A stretch of 64,000 nucleotides of DNA, from the NCBI GenBank assembly GCA_013816485.1, contig JACDEI010000019.1, positions 18,169-82,168 of the forward strand, read 5' to 3'. Origin of the DNA: Planctomycetota bacterium (lineage in GTDB: Bacteria; Planctomycetota; UBA11346). Every line of letters begins with the position of its first letter. Within the stretch, counting starts at the first letter, position 1. Of this stretch, positions 1 to 10,743 are shown in pieces. The translations under genes were made by a program, and so were the position numbers. Below the pieces are notes generated by a model. The model searched no databases. It was not told the DNA's origin and saw nothing but the letters and a program-made list of their open reading frames with translations.

Positions 1-121
1 CGACGAGGGTTTCGGCATCCGCATCGAAGACGACCTGCTGATCACCAAGGACGGCTGCGACGAACTAACCAAGGCCATCCCCAAGAGCATCGCGGATCTT
101 GAAGCGGCGATGCGCAGCTGA
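1..121 (+). CDS. C-terminal end of an M24-family Xaa-Pro aminopeptidase-like protein (partial)
   Basis: The window opens inside a plus-strand reading frame of 39 residues ending in TGA. It begins DEGFGIRIEDDLLITKDGC and ends in a short helix. In aminopeptidase P and prolidase-type M24 metallopeptidases the last segment has this form: a glycine-rich turn, an arginine-containing strand (GIRIED), then D-x-LLIT-x-DG-C. The pita-bread catalytic domain with its metal ligands lies outside the window, so activity cannot be judged. The family call rests on this tail alone. Confidence 0.6.
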   Translation, partial: DEGFGIRIEDDLLITKDGCDELTKAIPKSIADLEAAMRS

Positions 122-140
122 GAAACCACTGCAGACGTCG

Positions 141-227
141 GAATGATGAATGATGGAGAATTAATGGACAGCTCCGCGTGGCGGGGGCTTGTCCATTCAT
201 CCTCCATCATTCATCATTCATCATTCA
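141..227. repeat. Inverted tandem-repeat hairpin (GAATGAT unit)
   Basis: Starting 20 bp after the preceding stop codon, a left arm (141-170) carries the 7-bp unit GAATGAT repeated, followed by GGAG and ATGGACA. After a spacer of about 19 bp the right arm (190-227) carries the reverse complement: TGTCCAT, CTCC and ATCATTC repeats. The stem would be about 30 bp with a few mismatches. It lies between two plus-strand genes and could act as a terminator or mRNA 3' structure. The architecture recurs with other units at 2817, 53648, 54831 and 63073. Confidence 0.8.
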
Positions 228-253
228 TCCTTCTGATTTCAACCGGGAGCTCC

Positions 254-760
254 ATGGACTGGGAAGGCAAGATCGTCGCCACGCACCTGACCTGTTCGGT
301 CAGCGGTCGCACCCTGCAACCTGGGGAGATGTTCTTCTCTGCCTTGGTGGTGAAGGACGCCCTGTTCCAACGCCTCGATTTCGCCGCTGATGTGTGGAGT
401 GCGCAGGATCAGGCGGGTTTCCTCAGTTGGTGGCGGCAGAAGGTCCCGCAGCCGGGCAACGAGCGCAAACCCTTCAAGCTCAACGCGGCAACGCTGGCGC
501 AGATCTTCCTCAACCTTAAGGACGCGCGTACACGTTCCCAGCAGTGCCTAGCCTACGTGGTCGCCCTGGCGCTGGTGCGCGCGCGCAAACTGCAGTTCCT
601 GGAAGTGCGCAGTGAGGGCGATCATCAGGTCCTGCTGGTACAGGACCGCAGCGCCAGCGTGGTCCACCGCATCCGCGATCCGAAACTCGCGCAGGACGAG
701 GAGGCACATGTGCTGCACCAACTCCTTGAACTGACCAGTGGTGGGGAAGACGCCGGCTGA
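254..760 (+). CDS. Conserved-looking hypothetical protein, 168 aa
   Basis: I do not recognise the family. The start at 254 is preferred because GGGAG lies 4 bp upstream. The frame is open further upstream only through the inverted repeat at 141-227. The protein begins MDWEGKIVATHLTCSVSGR, which resembles small PVC proteins that open with a short strand containing a conserved Cys and a request-like SGR turn. The middle has a Trp-Trp pair followed by a basic stretch and a helix rich in Ala, Leu and Arg. There is no signal peptide, membrane segment or recognised catalytic motif, so it is probably cytoplasmic. It stands alone between the peptidase end and a minus-strand lipoprotein gene. Confidence 0.7.
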   Translation: MDWEGKIVATHLTCSVSGRTLQPGEMFFSALVVKDALFQRLDFAADVWSAQDQAGFLSWWRQKVPQPGNERKPFKLNAATLAQIFLNLKDARTRSQQCLAYVVALALVRARKLQFLEVRSEGDHQVLLVQDRSASVVHRIRDPKLAQDEEAHVLHQLLELTSGGEDAG

Positions 761-790
761 GCAGATCCCGCGCGAGGTTCAGCGCGGCGT

Positions 791-1318
791 TTAGCGTGAC
801 AGACGCACCGGTCTGAGCGACATGGTATGCACCGGCGTCGGATCCGGACGCAGTGAACTGCCGTCCGGCAAGGTATCCGGGCGCGGATAAGCGCGACGGA
901 TGACCATCCCTTCGCCCGGTGGCTGGATCGTGAGATTATCGCTTTTACGTACCGGCAACTTGGCATCGCTCGGACGCCGGGGCGCGGGTGCTTCCCTGAG
1001 CGGGCGACGCTGATCCGGGCCGGAGTCGGCAGCGGTGGCGTTCTTTTTGAGATGGTCACGCATGCCACGCAATTGATCGGCGTTCACGGCGTCGGGATTC
1101 TCGGCGATGATGCGATCGAGTTCGGTAACGGTGTTGCCCAAGTCCGACAGGTCGTCCAGGCTGGCGCCGGACAGAGTCTGTGCCCCGGCCTCAGCCAAAC
1201 CGGAAGCAGTACCGGCGATCACACCTTCGGGTGCCAGCAACACCCCCAGGATCGAATTGGTGCACCCACTGGTCAGCATCAGGGCGGATCCGAACATGAT
1301 GACGTTCAACCACCGCAT
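791..1318 (-). CDS. Putative lipoprotein, 175 aa
   Basis: The start at 1318 gives a clean lipoprotein signal peptide: MRW, a hydrophobic stretch, then LTSGC as lipobox with Cys at about residue 19. An upstream in-frame start at 1351 would only add 11 polar residues. After the Cys comes an Ala/Gly-rich segment, then an acidic helix (about 60-100), then a Pro/Arg-rich tail with RRPL and PAPRRPSD elements typical of disordered regions. No enzyme domain is visible. It is convergent with the hypothetical gene ending at 760 and divergent from dnaN. The role is unknown; an outer-membrane or periplasmic anchored location is inferred from the lipobox. Confidence 0.65.
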   Translation of the reverse strand: MRWLNVIMFGSALMLTSGCTNSILGVLLAPEGVIAGTASGLAEAGAQTLSGASLDDLSDLGNTVTELDRIIAENPDAVNADQLRGMRDHLKKNATAADSGPDQRRPLREAPAPRRPSDAKLPVRKSDNLTIQPPGEGMVIRRAYPRPDTLPDGSSLRPDPTPVHTMSLRPVRLSR

Positions 1319-1379
1319 GGGCGCAGCATCGCTCCGCTGCCAGCGCAGCAATGCCAGACCACCCGGAGCCAGCAGATGG

Positions 1380-1415
1380 GGCCCATACGCTCCTGGCGGC
1401 CCATACGCTCCTGGC
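1380..1415. repeat. Perfect 18-bp tandem duplication
   Basis: GGCCCATACGCTCCTGGC occurs twice with no spacer, in the non-coding stretch between the lipoprotein start and dnaN. It may be a recent slippage product or a duplicated protein-binding site upstream of the lipoprotein gene. Confidence 0.85.
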
Positions 1416-1645
1416 GAGAGCTACGACAACGGCTGGCGAAAACCTCCGGTCGCAGCCTGGGTTTTACCCGCCTGGCGACCTGGAAAGCGGCAAGTCAGCG
1501 AAATAACGGCTAAAACACGCCTTTTAGACCTTTCACGACCACTAACAGACATTCTTTTAGACTGAGATAACCCGCGTCGAGATTTCCAGTTAGATGGTTT
1601 CAGACGTTTTTGACACGGGGAGGAGGAGGAGTACGGTTCTTAACT

Positions 1646-2806
1646 ATGATGGATAACCCAACCACCAAGCCGCTCCATCTGCGTTGTGATCGGCAGGATC
1701 TGCTGGCAGCCATCCAAGCCGCTGACGCGGTGGTTCCCTCCAATAGCACCAAGCCGATCCTCACCAACCTGCTGTTCGATGCCAAGGCCGATCAGCTTGA
1801 GATCATCGCTACCGACTTGCAGGTTGGTCTGCGTTCGGTGGTGCAACGTGTGCAGGTGGATGCTCCTGGTCAGGCGGTGGTCCAGGCACGTCAGTTGGCC
1901 AGCATCCTGCGCGAGTCGTCGTCACCGAGCGTGAACCTGCGTCTGGAGCACAAGGGCGATACCAGCCAACTGCTGATCGAACTCGGCGATGGTGAGTACC
2001 AAGTACCGGCGGTGGTCGGTGAAACTTTTCCGCCTGTGCAGTCGTTCCCTACCGAAGTCGCCAAGGTTAGCATCCGTGGTCCACGTTTCGAGGAAATGAT
2101 CCGTCAGACGGTGTTCGGCATGGACAAGGATCGCACCAGCGCGGTGTTGTCCGGAATTTTTCTGTCGGTCGGCAACGGTGAAGTCGTGATGGCGGCCACC
2201 GATGGTAAGATCCTCTGCGAAGCGGTGGAGAAACACGAGTCGTTCCGCCTGAATCCCGCCGGTGATCCGGTACATGCCGTGGTTCCTGCGGTGACCATCA
2301 ACCACCTGCAACGTATCCTCGGTACGGTTCCACCCGAGCAGGTGGAGATCGCTTTCGCGGCGAAACTGTTGTTCGTGCGCTTGAAGACCTCCGTCGGACT
2401 CAACGTCGAACTGACCTCGCGCCTGGTCGATGGTAACTTCCCGACTTATCGTAACGCCTTGCCGATGAACGCACCGTCGAGCGTGACCTTCCAGAGCAGC
2501 GATCTCGCTTCCGCGGTGCGTCGCGTGGCGCTGATGACCAGCCAGACCAGCCGCGGCATCATCATCCTGCTCGACAAAGAGCAGTCGGTGTTCAGCAACC
2601 TGAACTATACCAACGGCAGCGCGCGTATTCCGGTGCGCTGCCAGTACCAGGGTTCCGCGCTGCGCCTGGGTGTGAACGCACAGTACCTCAGTGACGTGCT
2701 CAAGGTTTATAAAGGTGATTCGATCGGTATCGAATTATCGCGCGGGCTGATCATGCGTGAGCCTGGGGCGACGTACCTGATCATGCCGATCAGTTTGCCG
2801 AACTAG
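1646..2806 (+). CDS. dnaN: DNA polymerase III beta subunit (sliding clamp)
   Basis: The 386-residue protein is the expected clamp length and shows the three-domain clamp fold. An N-terminal domain opens with KPLHLRCDRQDLLAAIQAAD and the SNSTKPILTNLLFDA signature. A central domain contains MIRQTVFGMDKDRTSAVLSG. The C-terminal domain ends in YLIMPISLPN, near the canonical (I/M)MP(M/V)RL ending. The clamp encircles DNA and tethers polymerase III and repair partners. The ATG at 1646 (or 1649) is chosen because the frame upstream only continues through the AGGAGGAGGA purine run, which is likely the ribosome-binding region though about 14 bp away. No dnaA, recF or gyrB neighbour is present. A cca gene follows after a repeat element. 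Confidence 0.97.
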   Translation: MMDNPTTKPLHLRCDRQDLLAAIQAADAVVPSNSTKPILTNLLFDAKADQLEIIATDLQVGLRSVVQRVQVDAPGQAVVQARQLASILRESSSPSVNLRLEHKGDTSQLLIELGDGEYQVPAVVGETFPPVQSFPTEVAKVSIRGPRFEEMIRQTVFGMDKDRTSAVLSGIFLSVGNGEVVMAATDGKILCEAVEKHESFRLNPAGDPVHAVVPAVTINHLQRILGTVPPEQVEIAFAAKLLFVRLKTSVGLNVELTSRLVDGNFPTYRNALPMNAPSSVTFQSSDLASAVRRVALMTSQTSRGIIILLDKEQSVFSNLNYTNGSARIPVRCQYQGSALRLGVNAQYLSDVLKVYKGDSIGIELSRGLIMREPGATYLIMPISLPN

Positions 2807-2816
2807 CGGGTTGCCC

Positions 2817-2966
2817 AAGTCCGGAGGTCCGGAGGTCCGGAAGTCCGGAAGTCCGGAAGTCTTGTGTACGGGAGTTTGTGGTGGACCAGTTGCCGTCTGA
2901 TCGTCCTGGGCAGCGCGAGCAGCAGAAGACTTCCGGACTTCCGGACTTCCGGACTTCCGGACTTCC
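2817..2966. repeat. Inverted tandem-repeat hairpin (CCGGAAGT unit) overlapping the cca start
   Basis: The left array (2817-2861) has five 8-bp units of CCGGAGGT or CCGGAAGT. A spacer of about 66 bp contains the proposed GTG start of the next gene. The right array (2928-2966) has four and a half units of the inverted form ACTTCCGG. The array begins 11 bp after the dnaN stop codon. The right arm is read through in the cca frame and would encode a repeated Ser-Gly-Leu-Pro-Asp-Phe-like segment. A short perfect hairpin (CCCACGGT / ACCGTGGG) follows immediately. Confidence 0.9.
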
Positions 2967-4200
2967 CCACGGTGAACCGTGGGATTCCGGCAGGGCGGTC
3001 GCCGAGGTGCTGCTGCGCGCCGGCCATGAGACCTATGCCGCTGGTGGCTGCGTGCGCGACTTGCTGCTCGGGCGGGTGGTGAACGACATCGACGTGGCGA
3101 CCATCGCTCATCCCGAGCAGGTCGAAGCGTTGTTCGCGGCGCACGGCTGGCACACCATCGCGGTCGGCAAGGCCTTCGGCGTGGTGATCGTGGTGACGCC
3201 CGCCGGACAGAACGTCGAGGTGGCGACCTTCCGCACCGACGGCGCGTATATCGATGGTCGGCGGCCGGCATCGGTGATCTACAGCACGGCGCGCGAAGAC
3301 GTGGAACGCCGGGATTTCACCATCAATGCACTGCTGCTCGATCTGCACAGCGGCGAGGTGATCGATCATGTTGGTGGACGTGCGGATCTGGCGGCCGGCG
3401 TCGTACGCGCGGTGGGTGATGCCGCGTCGCGCTTGCGTGAGGATCGTTTGCGGGTGTTGCGTGGCCTGCGGTTTTGCGCGCGTTTCGCTTTCACCATCGA
3501 GCCGACCACCTGGGCCGCGATCGTCGCGACGCCACTGACGGGCCTGAGTGGTGAACGCCTGATGCAGGAACTGATCAAGGCGTTGGAAGGCCCGGGTCGT
3601 GCGCAGTGGCTTGAGCGGTTGTGGCAGAGCGGGCACCTGCCTGGGCTGTGCGCCCCGCTGGCCACCGTCGACGTGCCGGCACTCGCCACGCTGGGACGCC
3701 GGCTCGATGGTTTGTTGGCAGAGGATCCGCTGGCACTCCGGCTCGCCCTGTGGTTGTCGCCGCTGCCGCTGGGACCGGCCAAGGCTTGGCTCACCGCCCA
3801 ACCGTTGCCGACCGCGGTGGTGCGCAGCGTGGTGTGGTTGCTGGAACAGGGACGTTCGCTCACGGATCTTTCGGCGCAGCGCCTGGCCAACCGCCGTCGG
3901 ATCTGGCGCCACGCGGATGGCCGCTGGCTGGGTCGTCTGATCCCGCTGCTGCATGATGATCCCGCCCAGAGCGAGGCGGTACGGACCCTGATGGATGAAC
4001 TCGCCCAGGATCTCGCAAAGCCCTGGACGCCGCTGATCCGCGCTGACGACCTCATCGCCCTGGGTCTGCTGCCAGGACCGCGGCTGGGTGCGCTGTTGCG
4101 CGACATCGAGGACGCCGATCTGGAGGGGGGCTTCCATGATCGCGCGGTGGCGTTGGCCGATGCCCGCAGGCGAATCGCCGATGGTGGAAAACCTGGGTGA
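2878..4200 (+). CDS. cca: CCA tRNA nucleotidyltransferase / poly(A) polymerase family protein
   Basis: The class II nucleotidyltransferase head is clear: YAAGGCVRDLLLGRVVNDID supplies the GG-x-VRD flexible loop and the DxD metal-binding aspartates. This is followed by VEVATFRTDG, the RRDFTINAL motif and RLREDRLRVLRGLRFCARF, all hallmarks of bacterial CCA-adding and poly(A) polymerases. The enzyme adds or repairs the 3' CCA of tRNA. The start is uncertain. GTG 2878 or 2881 places about 35 residues of repeat-derived sequence before the family homology, and no ATG lies between there and the GGCVRD motif. A GTG close to the conserved head is the alternative. The C-terminal half is divergent, with no HD domain seen. 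Confidence 0.88.
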   Translation: MVDQLPSDRPGQREQQKTSGLPDFRTSGLPHGEPWDSGRAVAEVLLRAGHETYAAGGCVRDLLLGRVVNDIDVATIAHPEQVEALFAAHGWHTIAVGKAFGVVIVVTPAGQNVEVATFRTDGAYIDGRRPASVIYSTAREDVERRDFTINALLLDLHSGEVIDHVGGRADLAAGVVRAVGDAASRLREDRLRVLRGLRFCARFAFTIEPTTWAAIVATPLTGLSGERLMQELIKALEGPGRAQWLERLWQSGHLPGLCAPLATVDVPALATLGRRLDGLLAEDPLALRLALWLSPLPLGPAKAWLTAQPLPTAVVRSVVWLLEQGRSLTDLSAQRLANRRRIWRHADGRWLGRLIPLLHDDPAQSEAVRTLMDELAQDLAKPWTPLIRADDLIALGLLPGPRLGALLRDIEDADLEGGFHDRAVALADARRRIADGGKPG

Positions 4201-4225
4201 AACCCAGGCAAAAGTGGCCCAGGCA

Positions 4226-4288
4226 CGCGTTGACCGCTCCGGGACCCCTCGTAGGGTTCCCGCCCCTTACCTACGAGCGCTCAACGCG
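4226..4288 (+). promoter_or_regulatory. Two-tier stem-loop in the ppdK leader
   Basis: An outer inverted repeat pairs CGCGTTGACCGCTC (4226-4239) with GAGCGCTCAACGCG (4275-4288), 13 of 14 positions. Inside it lies a second small hairpin, GGGACCC / GGGTTCC (4241-4260). The outer right arm abuts the GAAGGA ribosome-binding site of ppdK. It could be a cruciform operator, an RNA leader controlling ppdK translation, or the terminator of cca. Confidence 0.45.
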
Positions 4289-4299
4289 AAGGACCTGTC

Positions 4300-7194
<2,895 letters not shown>

Positions 7195-7220
7195 GTTTTC
7201 CGTTCAATGCGGTTTGCTCA

Positions 7221-7251
7221 AACACCCACGGGATTTCCCGTGGGTGTGTTG
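7221..7251. terminator. Hairpin terminator between convergent ppdK and zinc-ribbon gene
   Basis: AACACCCACGGGA pairs with TCCCGTGGGTGTGTT across a TT loop, a near-perfect 13-bp stem. It ends in a T-rich run on the plus strand and begins A-rich, so it may serve both ppdK and the minus-strand parAB operon end. Confidence 0.8.
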
Positions 7252-7279
7252 TTAAAGACGCGGTGGTCATCAACGACGA

Positions 7280-7744
7280 CTAGTAGAATCCTGACAAAGC
7301 GTCCAGGACATCGAAGAGCGTCTCCATCGTGGTATCGAACACGGGAGTGTCCGAGTTTTTCGACGGCATTGGCGAGGCGCTCTTCTTTCCTTGCGCTGAT
7401 TTGGACTTGGGCCTGCTCTTTGTCCGTGGAGGTAGGTGATTGAACTCATCAGGGTCGAACCACATCGACTGACAGGGACGACACAGATCGAGTTCGATCC
7501 GTGGCGTGAGCATGACCGCCTGCATCGCCTTGTGACAGACGGGGCAGCCAATGCCTTTTTTCGGATGTGCTTTCGCTTCGAACCACAGTCGTTTAACTAC
7601 GTCGTCGTCCCCGTAATCCCGGACGATCGCCAATCCAACGAATTGGCCATGGCATTGCATACAGGCGCGCACCTGCCCTCCGCCGGGTAGGTGACGGATG
7701 ATGAGGTGCTGGTCACACCGCGGACAGCTCGGCTCCTTGCGCAT
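7280..7744 (-). CDS. Zinc-ribbon (zf-TFIIB-like) protein, 154 aa
   Basis: Two consecutive zinc ribbons are visible. The first has CPRC near residue 7 and CMQC near 28. The second has CPVC near 67 and LCRPCQSMWFDPDEF near 86, the typical ending of zf-TFIIB Pfam domains. A Lys/Ser-rich low-complexity segment (about 107-130) precedes a short C-terminal helix. It is most likely a nucleic-acid or protein binding adaptor; the ligand is unknown. The start lies 3 bp after the parB stop, so it is probably the last gene of the parA-parB transcript. Its association with parAB could be functional or merely positional. Confidence 0.8.
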   Translation of the reverse strand: MRKEPSCPRCDQHLIIRHLPGGGQVRACMQCHGQFVGLAIVRDYGDDDVVKRLWFEAKAHPKKGIGCPVCHKAMQAVMLTPRIELDLCRPCQSMWFDPDEFNHLPPRTKSRPKSKSAQGKKSASPMPSKNSDTPVFDTTMETLFDVLDALSGFY

Positions 7745-7747
7745 TAT

Positions 7748-8641
7748 TCAGCTCGGGTTCGGCCCGCTCGCGTTCGCCTGCTTCACAATGCGGTCCATGA
7801 TCGCAACCACGCGCTGGAAGTGGTCCTTGCTCTCGAAGTGCAGCGTCATCGAGCCCTTGCCGCTTTTTTCCTTCACGGTCACGCGAGTGCCGAAGAGGTG
7901 GAAGAGATTGGTCTCCAGTTCGCGCAGGTGCGGGGGTTTGACGGCACGCGTCGGATCAATCGCAGGCGCGGCTGAAGGCCCCAGCCTGGCCAGGCGCTCC
8001 ACCTCGCGCACCGACAGGCCTTCGTCGATCGCGCGCTGCGCGAGTGCGCGTTGCCACGCGACATCAGCGACGCCAGCGAGTGCGCGGGCGTGGCCCATCG
8101 ACAACGAACCGCTCGATACCAACTGCTGCACCTCCTCGGGCAGGCCGAGCAACCGCAGGTGGTTGCTGATGGTGCTGCGCTCCTTGTTCAAGCGATCGGC
8201 GAGGCCGTCGTGGGTCAGGCCGTGGGTCTCGATCAGCGCTTGGTAGGCCTTGGCCAGTTCGATGGCGTTGAGGTTCTCGCGTTGGATGTTTTCGATCAGG
8301 CGGAGTTCCGCCTGATGCTGCGGGTCGTTCTCCTCGCGGACGACGACGGGGACCTTGGCCAGACCGGCGAGCTTGGCGGCGCGGTAACGGCGTTCGCCGG
8401 AGAGCACCTCGTAGCCCACCTCCCGCTTCATCACCACGATCGGCTGGAGCATGCCGTGGGTGCGCAGGCTGGCGGCGAGTTCCTCCAACGCCTGGGCGTC
8501 GAAGTCGGTGCGCGGGTTGGCGGTTGGCGGAACGATCAGGCCGAGGTCGATCTCCAGGTAGCCCTTGGGCTGCTCCCGGCGGACGGTCTTGGCGAACACG
8601 TCGCTCAGGCTGCGGCCGAGGCTGTTATCGCTTAAGGCCAT
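7748..8641 (-). CDS. parB: Chromosome partitioning protein ParB
   Basis: The 297-residue protein begins MALSDNSLGRSLSDVFA. The N-terminal CTPase/ParB domain includes NPRTDFD, the LSGERRYRAAKLAGL box (GERRxRA) and the ENIQRENLNAIELAKAYQAL segment. A central helix-turn-helix (LADRLNKERSTISNHLRLLGLP) contacts parS. A C-terminal region for dimerisation follows a Pro-rich linker. ParB binds parS, spreads as a CTP-dependent clamp and works with ParA to segregate the origin region. The start at 8641 overlaps the parA stop by 17 nt, showing translational coupling. Two parS sites lie just upstream of parA. Confidence 0.95.
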   Translation of the reverse strand: MALSDNSLGRSLSDVFAKTVRREQPKGYLEIDLGLIVPPTANPRTDFDAQALEELAASLRTHGMLQPIVVMKREVGYEVLSGERRYRAAKLAGLAKVPVVVREENDPQHQAELRLIENIQRENLNAIELAKAYQALIETHGLTHDGLADRLNKERSTISNHLRLLGLPEEVQQLVSSGSLSMGHARALAGVADVAWQRALAQRAIDEGLSVREVERLARLGPSAAPAIDPTRAVKPPHLRELETNLFHLFGTRVTVKEKSGKGSMTLHFESKDHFQRVVAIMDRIVKQANASGPNPS

Positions 8642-9365
8642 GGAGCAGCTCCTTGGTGGCGGCCAGGTAGGCCAGACCACCAATACTAAGGGGGTCGTAA
8701 TCAAAGATGGTCTTGCCGTGGCTTGGGGCCGCGGCCAAGGAGACATCTCGCGGAATTACGGTTGGTAACGTTCGCTCACTAAAATGGCTGCGTACTTCGC
8801 GCTCGACCTGGACCGCCAACGGATGATTGGGATCGAACATGGTCAGCAGGATGCCGCAAAGTTCCAGGTTGGCCTGGGCACCCTCACGCAGCTCGTCAAC
8901 ATAGGCCAGTAACTGGCTCAGGCCTTCCAGCGCGTAGTACTCGCATTGCAACGGCACCAGCAAATGGCTGGCGGCCAGCAGGGCATTGATCGGCAACAAT
9001 GACAGGTTGGGCGGACAGTCGATGAAGATGACATCGAACTGGTCGGCCATCGGCGCGAGTCGCTGTTTGAGGGTCAAACGGCCGCCGTTCTGACGACCAA
9101 GGATCTGTTCCTGCTCCAGCAGATCCGCGCCAGCCGTGATGACCCAGAGATTTGGCCGCTGACCAGCCGGTTTCGGTTGACCACCAGCATAGATGGAGGT
9201 GCCCTGACCTCGCTCAGCCAGCACGCTAGACGCATTTCCTTGGGGGTCGTTATCAACCACCAGGGTTTTGAGACCAGCCAAGCCACACCCAGCAGCCAGA
9301 TTCACCACCGAGGTGGTCTTCCCCACGCCGCCCTTCTGATTTGAAACCGCAATGATTGGGGGCAT
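8625..9365 (-). CDS. parA: Chromosome partitioning ATPase ParA/Soj
   Basis: The 246-residue P-loop ATPase has the deviant Walker A NQKGGVGKTT near residue 9, DNDPQGNAS (Walker A') and IFIDCPPNLSLLPINAL (Walker B). Further on it has the AHRVIVPLQ-equivalent segment HLLVPLQCEYYALEGL. It lacks an N-terminal HTH, as in chromosomal Soj-type ParA. It uses ATP-dependent DNA binding to move ParB-parS complexes. The ATG at 9365 is chosen because the longer frame to 9401 would translate through a parS site. No strong ribosome-binding site is seen in the leader. It lies downstream of hom and upstream of parB. Confidence 0.95.
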   Translation of the reverse strand: MPPIIAVSNQKGGVGKTTSVVNLAAGCGLAGLKTLVVDNDPQGNASSVLAERGQGTSIYAGGQPKPAGQRPNLWVITAGADLLEQEQILGRQNGGRLTLKQRLAPMADQFDVIFIDCPPNLSLLPINALLAASHLLVPLQCEYYALEGLSQLLAYVDELREGAQANLELCGILLTMFDPNHPLAVQVEREVRSHFSERTLPTVIPRDVSLAAAPSHGKTIFDYDPLSIGGLAYLAATKELLHGLKR

Positions 9366-9375
9366 GGGTGGAGGT

Positions 9376-9391
9376 TGTTCCACGTGGAACC
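9376..9391. promoter_or_regulatory. parS: parS centromere-like site 2
   Basis: TGTTCCACGTGGAACC contains a 14-bp perfect palindrome, GTTCCACGTGGAAC. It closely matches the bacterial parS consensus TGTTNCACGTGNAACA. It lies 11 bp before the parA start codon, so ParB binding here could also autoregulate parAB. Confidence 0.9.
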
Positions 9392-9440
9392 GAGGAGGCA
9401 AGGGGTCGGGTGGCCCTGGAGCTAAGGAGGCAAGCTGGTG

Positions 9441-9456
9441 TGTTCCACGTGGAACA
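9441..9456. promoter_or_regulatory. parS: parS centromere-like site 1
   Basis: TGTTCCACGTGGAACA is a perfect 16-bp palindrome that fits the parS consensus. It abuts the hom stop codon (9457-9459) and is 65 bp from the second parS site. Two sites flanking the parA leader are strong evidence for a chromosomal segregation locus. Confidence 0.94.
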
Positions 9457-10743
9457 TCACAGGCGTCGGAGGGTGACCGTAGGCTTGAGGGTCAGCCCGC
9501 TCTGATCGATGGCATGGATGGCAGCAAAGAAGTCGGCGCTCTTCAGGGGGTGGGTACTGACCTCGATAAGCGCCTGTCCGCTCTGGTTCGGCGTCCCCTG
9601 GTGAATGTTCAGGACGCTGACCCCCTGTTTGCTCAGAAGCCCGGTGATGCCTGCTAGGACGCCCGGTTTATCAGCGACGATGAAACGTGCGTAGCTGCTG
9701 GTCACCTCGTCGCTTTCTGGCAGCAACGGAACGGCGTGTGCGCTGGTGAAGAACTGGAAACGGCTTGCCGTGGCGAGGTAACGCCCAGTGCACACATCCA
9801 CCACATCAGCCAGGACAGCACTCGCGGTCGGCAGCGCGCCCGCGCCCTGACCAACTAAGAGGGTAGGACCAGCGGCGCTCCCATGCACGTAAATGCCATT
9901 GTAGTTTTTATTGACCGATGCGAGGGGGTGGTCGATGGGGATCAGCGTCGGCGCCACGCGCAACTCCAAGCCGCGTGTACTCGGCTTGGCCACCGCCAGC
10001 AGCTTGATGCACGCTCCCATGGTCCGGGCCGATTCGATGTCCTGGGCGGTGAGCTTATCGATGCCCTCGCAGCGCAGTTCAGCTAGGGGGATGCGACCAT
10101 GAAAGGCGATGCGCGCCAGGATCGCCAGCTTGTGGGCGGTATCGGTGCCATTGACGTCCAGGGTTGGATCAGCCTCGGCATAGCCTAGCTCCTGCGCCTC
10201 CGTGAGGGCGGCACCGTAGTCCTTCCCGTCCTCGGTCATGCGGGTGAGAATGTAGTTACACGTCCCGTTGAGGATGGCGTAGATGCCCTCGATGCGGTTG
10301 GCGACTAAGCCGTCGCGCAGGGCGGCGATGATCGGGATGCCGCCCGCGACCGCGGCCTCGAAGGCGATGGTCACCTGATGTTTGGCTGCCAGGGCGAACA
10401 GTTCGTCGCCATGTTCAGCGAGCAGCGCCTTGTTGGCGGTGACAATGTGTTTCCCGGCTTTCAGGCACGCCACGCAGAGGTCCTTGGCCGCGGTGGTGCC
10501 ACCGACCAGGTGGATAACGGTGCGGATATCCGGGTCGTTCAGCAGCACGTCGACGCGATCGGTGATGGTCGCGGATGCCGGCTTTTGCCCGCGATCGCGC
10601 GCAGGCGTGCGCGTGACGATGGTCTTGAGGTACAGATCGAGCCCACAGCGCTCACGAAACAACGCGGCATCGCGCGTGAGGATGTCCACGACTCCGCCGC
10701 CAACCGTACCCCAGCCGATCAGCCCCAATGCACAACGCTCCAT
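9457..10743 (-). CDS. hom: Homoserine dehydrogenase
   Basis: This NAD(P)-dependent enzyme reduces aspartate semialdehyde to homoserine on the route to threonine, methionine and isoleucine. The 428-residue protein opens with the Rossmann motif LGLIGWGTVGGGVVDIL. It has the catalytic-domain segments GGIPIIAALRDGL, GIYAILNGTCNYILTRM, AEADPTLDVNGTDTAHKLAIL and KLAILARIAF. A C-terminal ACT domain (ADKPGVLAGITGLLSKQGV) probably senses an end-product amino acid. The start at 10743 has GGAG about 10 bp upstream; the frame further upstream is not homologous. Its partner lysC lies elsewhere in the window. The 3' end abuts a parS site. Confidence 0.96.
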   Translation of the reverse strand: MERCALGLIGWGTVGGGVVDILTRDAALFRERCGLDLYLKTIVTRTPARDRGQKPASATITDRVDVLLNDPDIRTVIHLVGGTTAAKDLCVACLKAGKHIVTANKALLAEHGDELFALAAKHQVTIAFEAAVAGGIPIIAALRDGLVANRIEGIYAILNGTCNYILTRMTEDGKDYGAALTEAQELGYAEADPTLDVNGTDTAHKLAILARIAFHGRIPLAELRCEGIDKLTAQDIESARTMGACIKLLAVAKPSTRGLELRVAPTLIPIDHPLASVNKNYNGIYVHGSAAGPTLLVGQGAGALPTASAVLADVVDVCTGRYLATASRFQFFTSAHAVPLLPESDEVTSSYARFIVADKPGVLAGITGLLSKQGVSVLNIHQGTPNQSGQALIEVSTHPLKSADFFAAIHAIDQSGLTLKPTVTLRRL

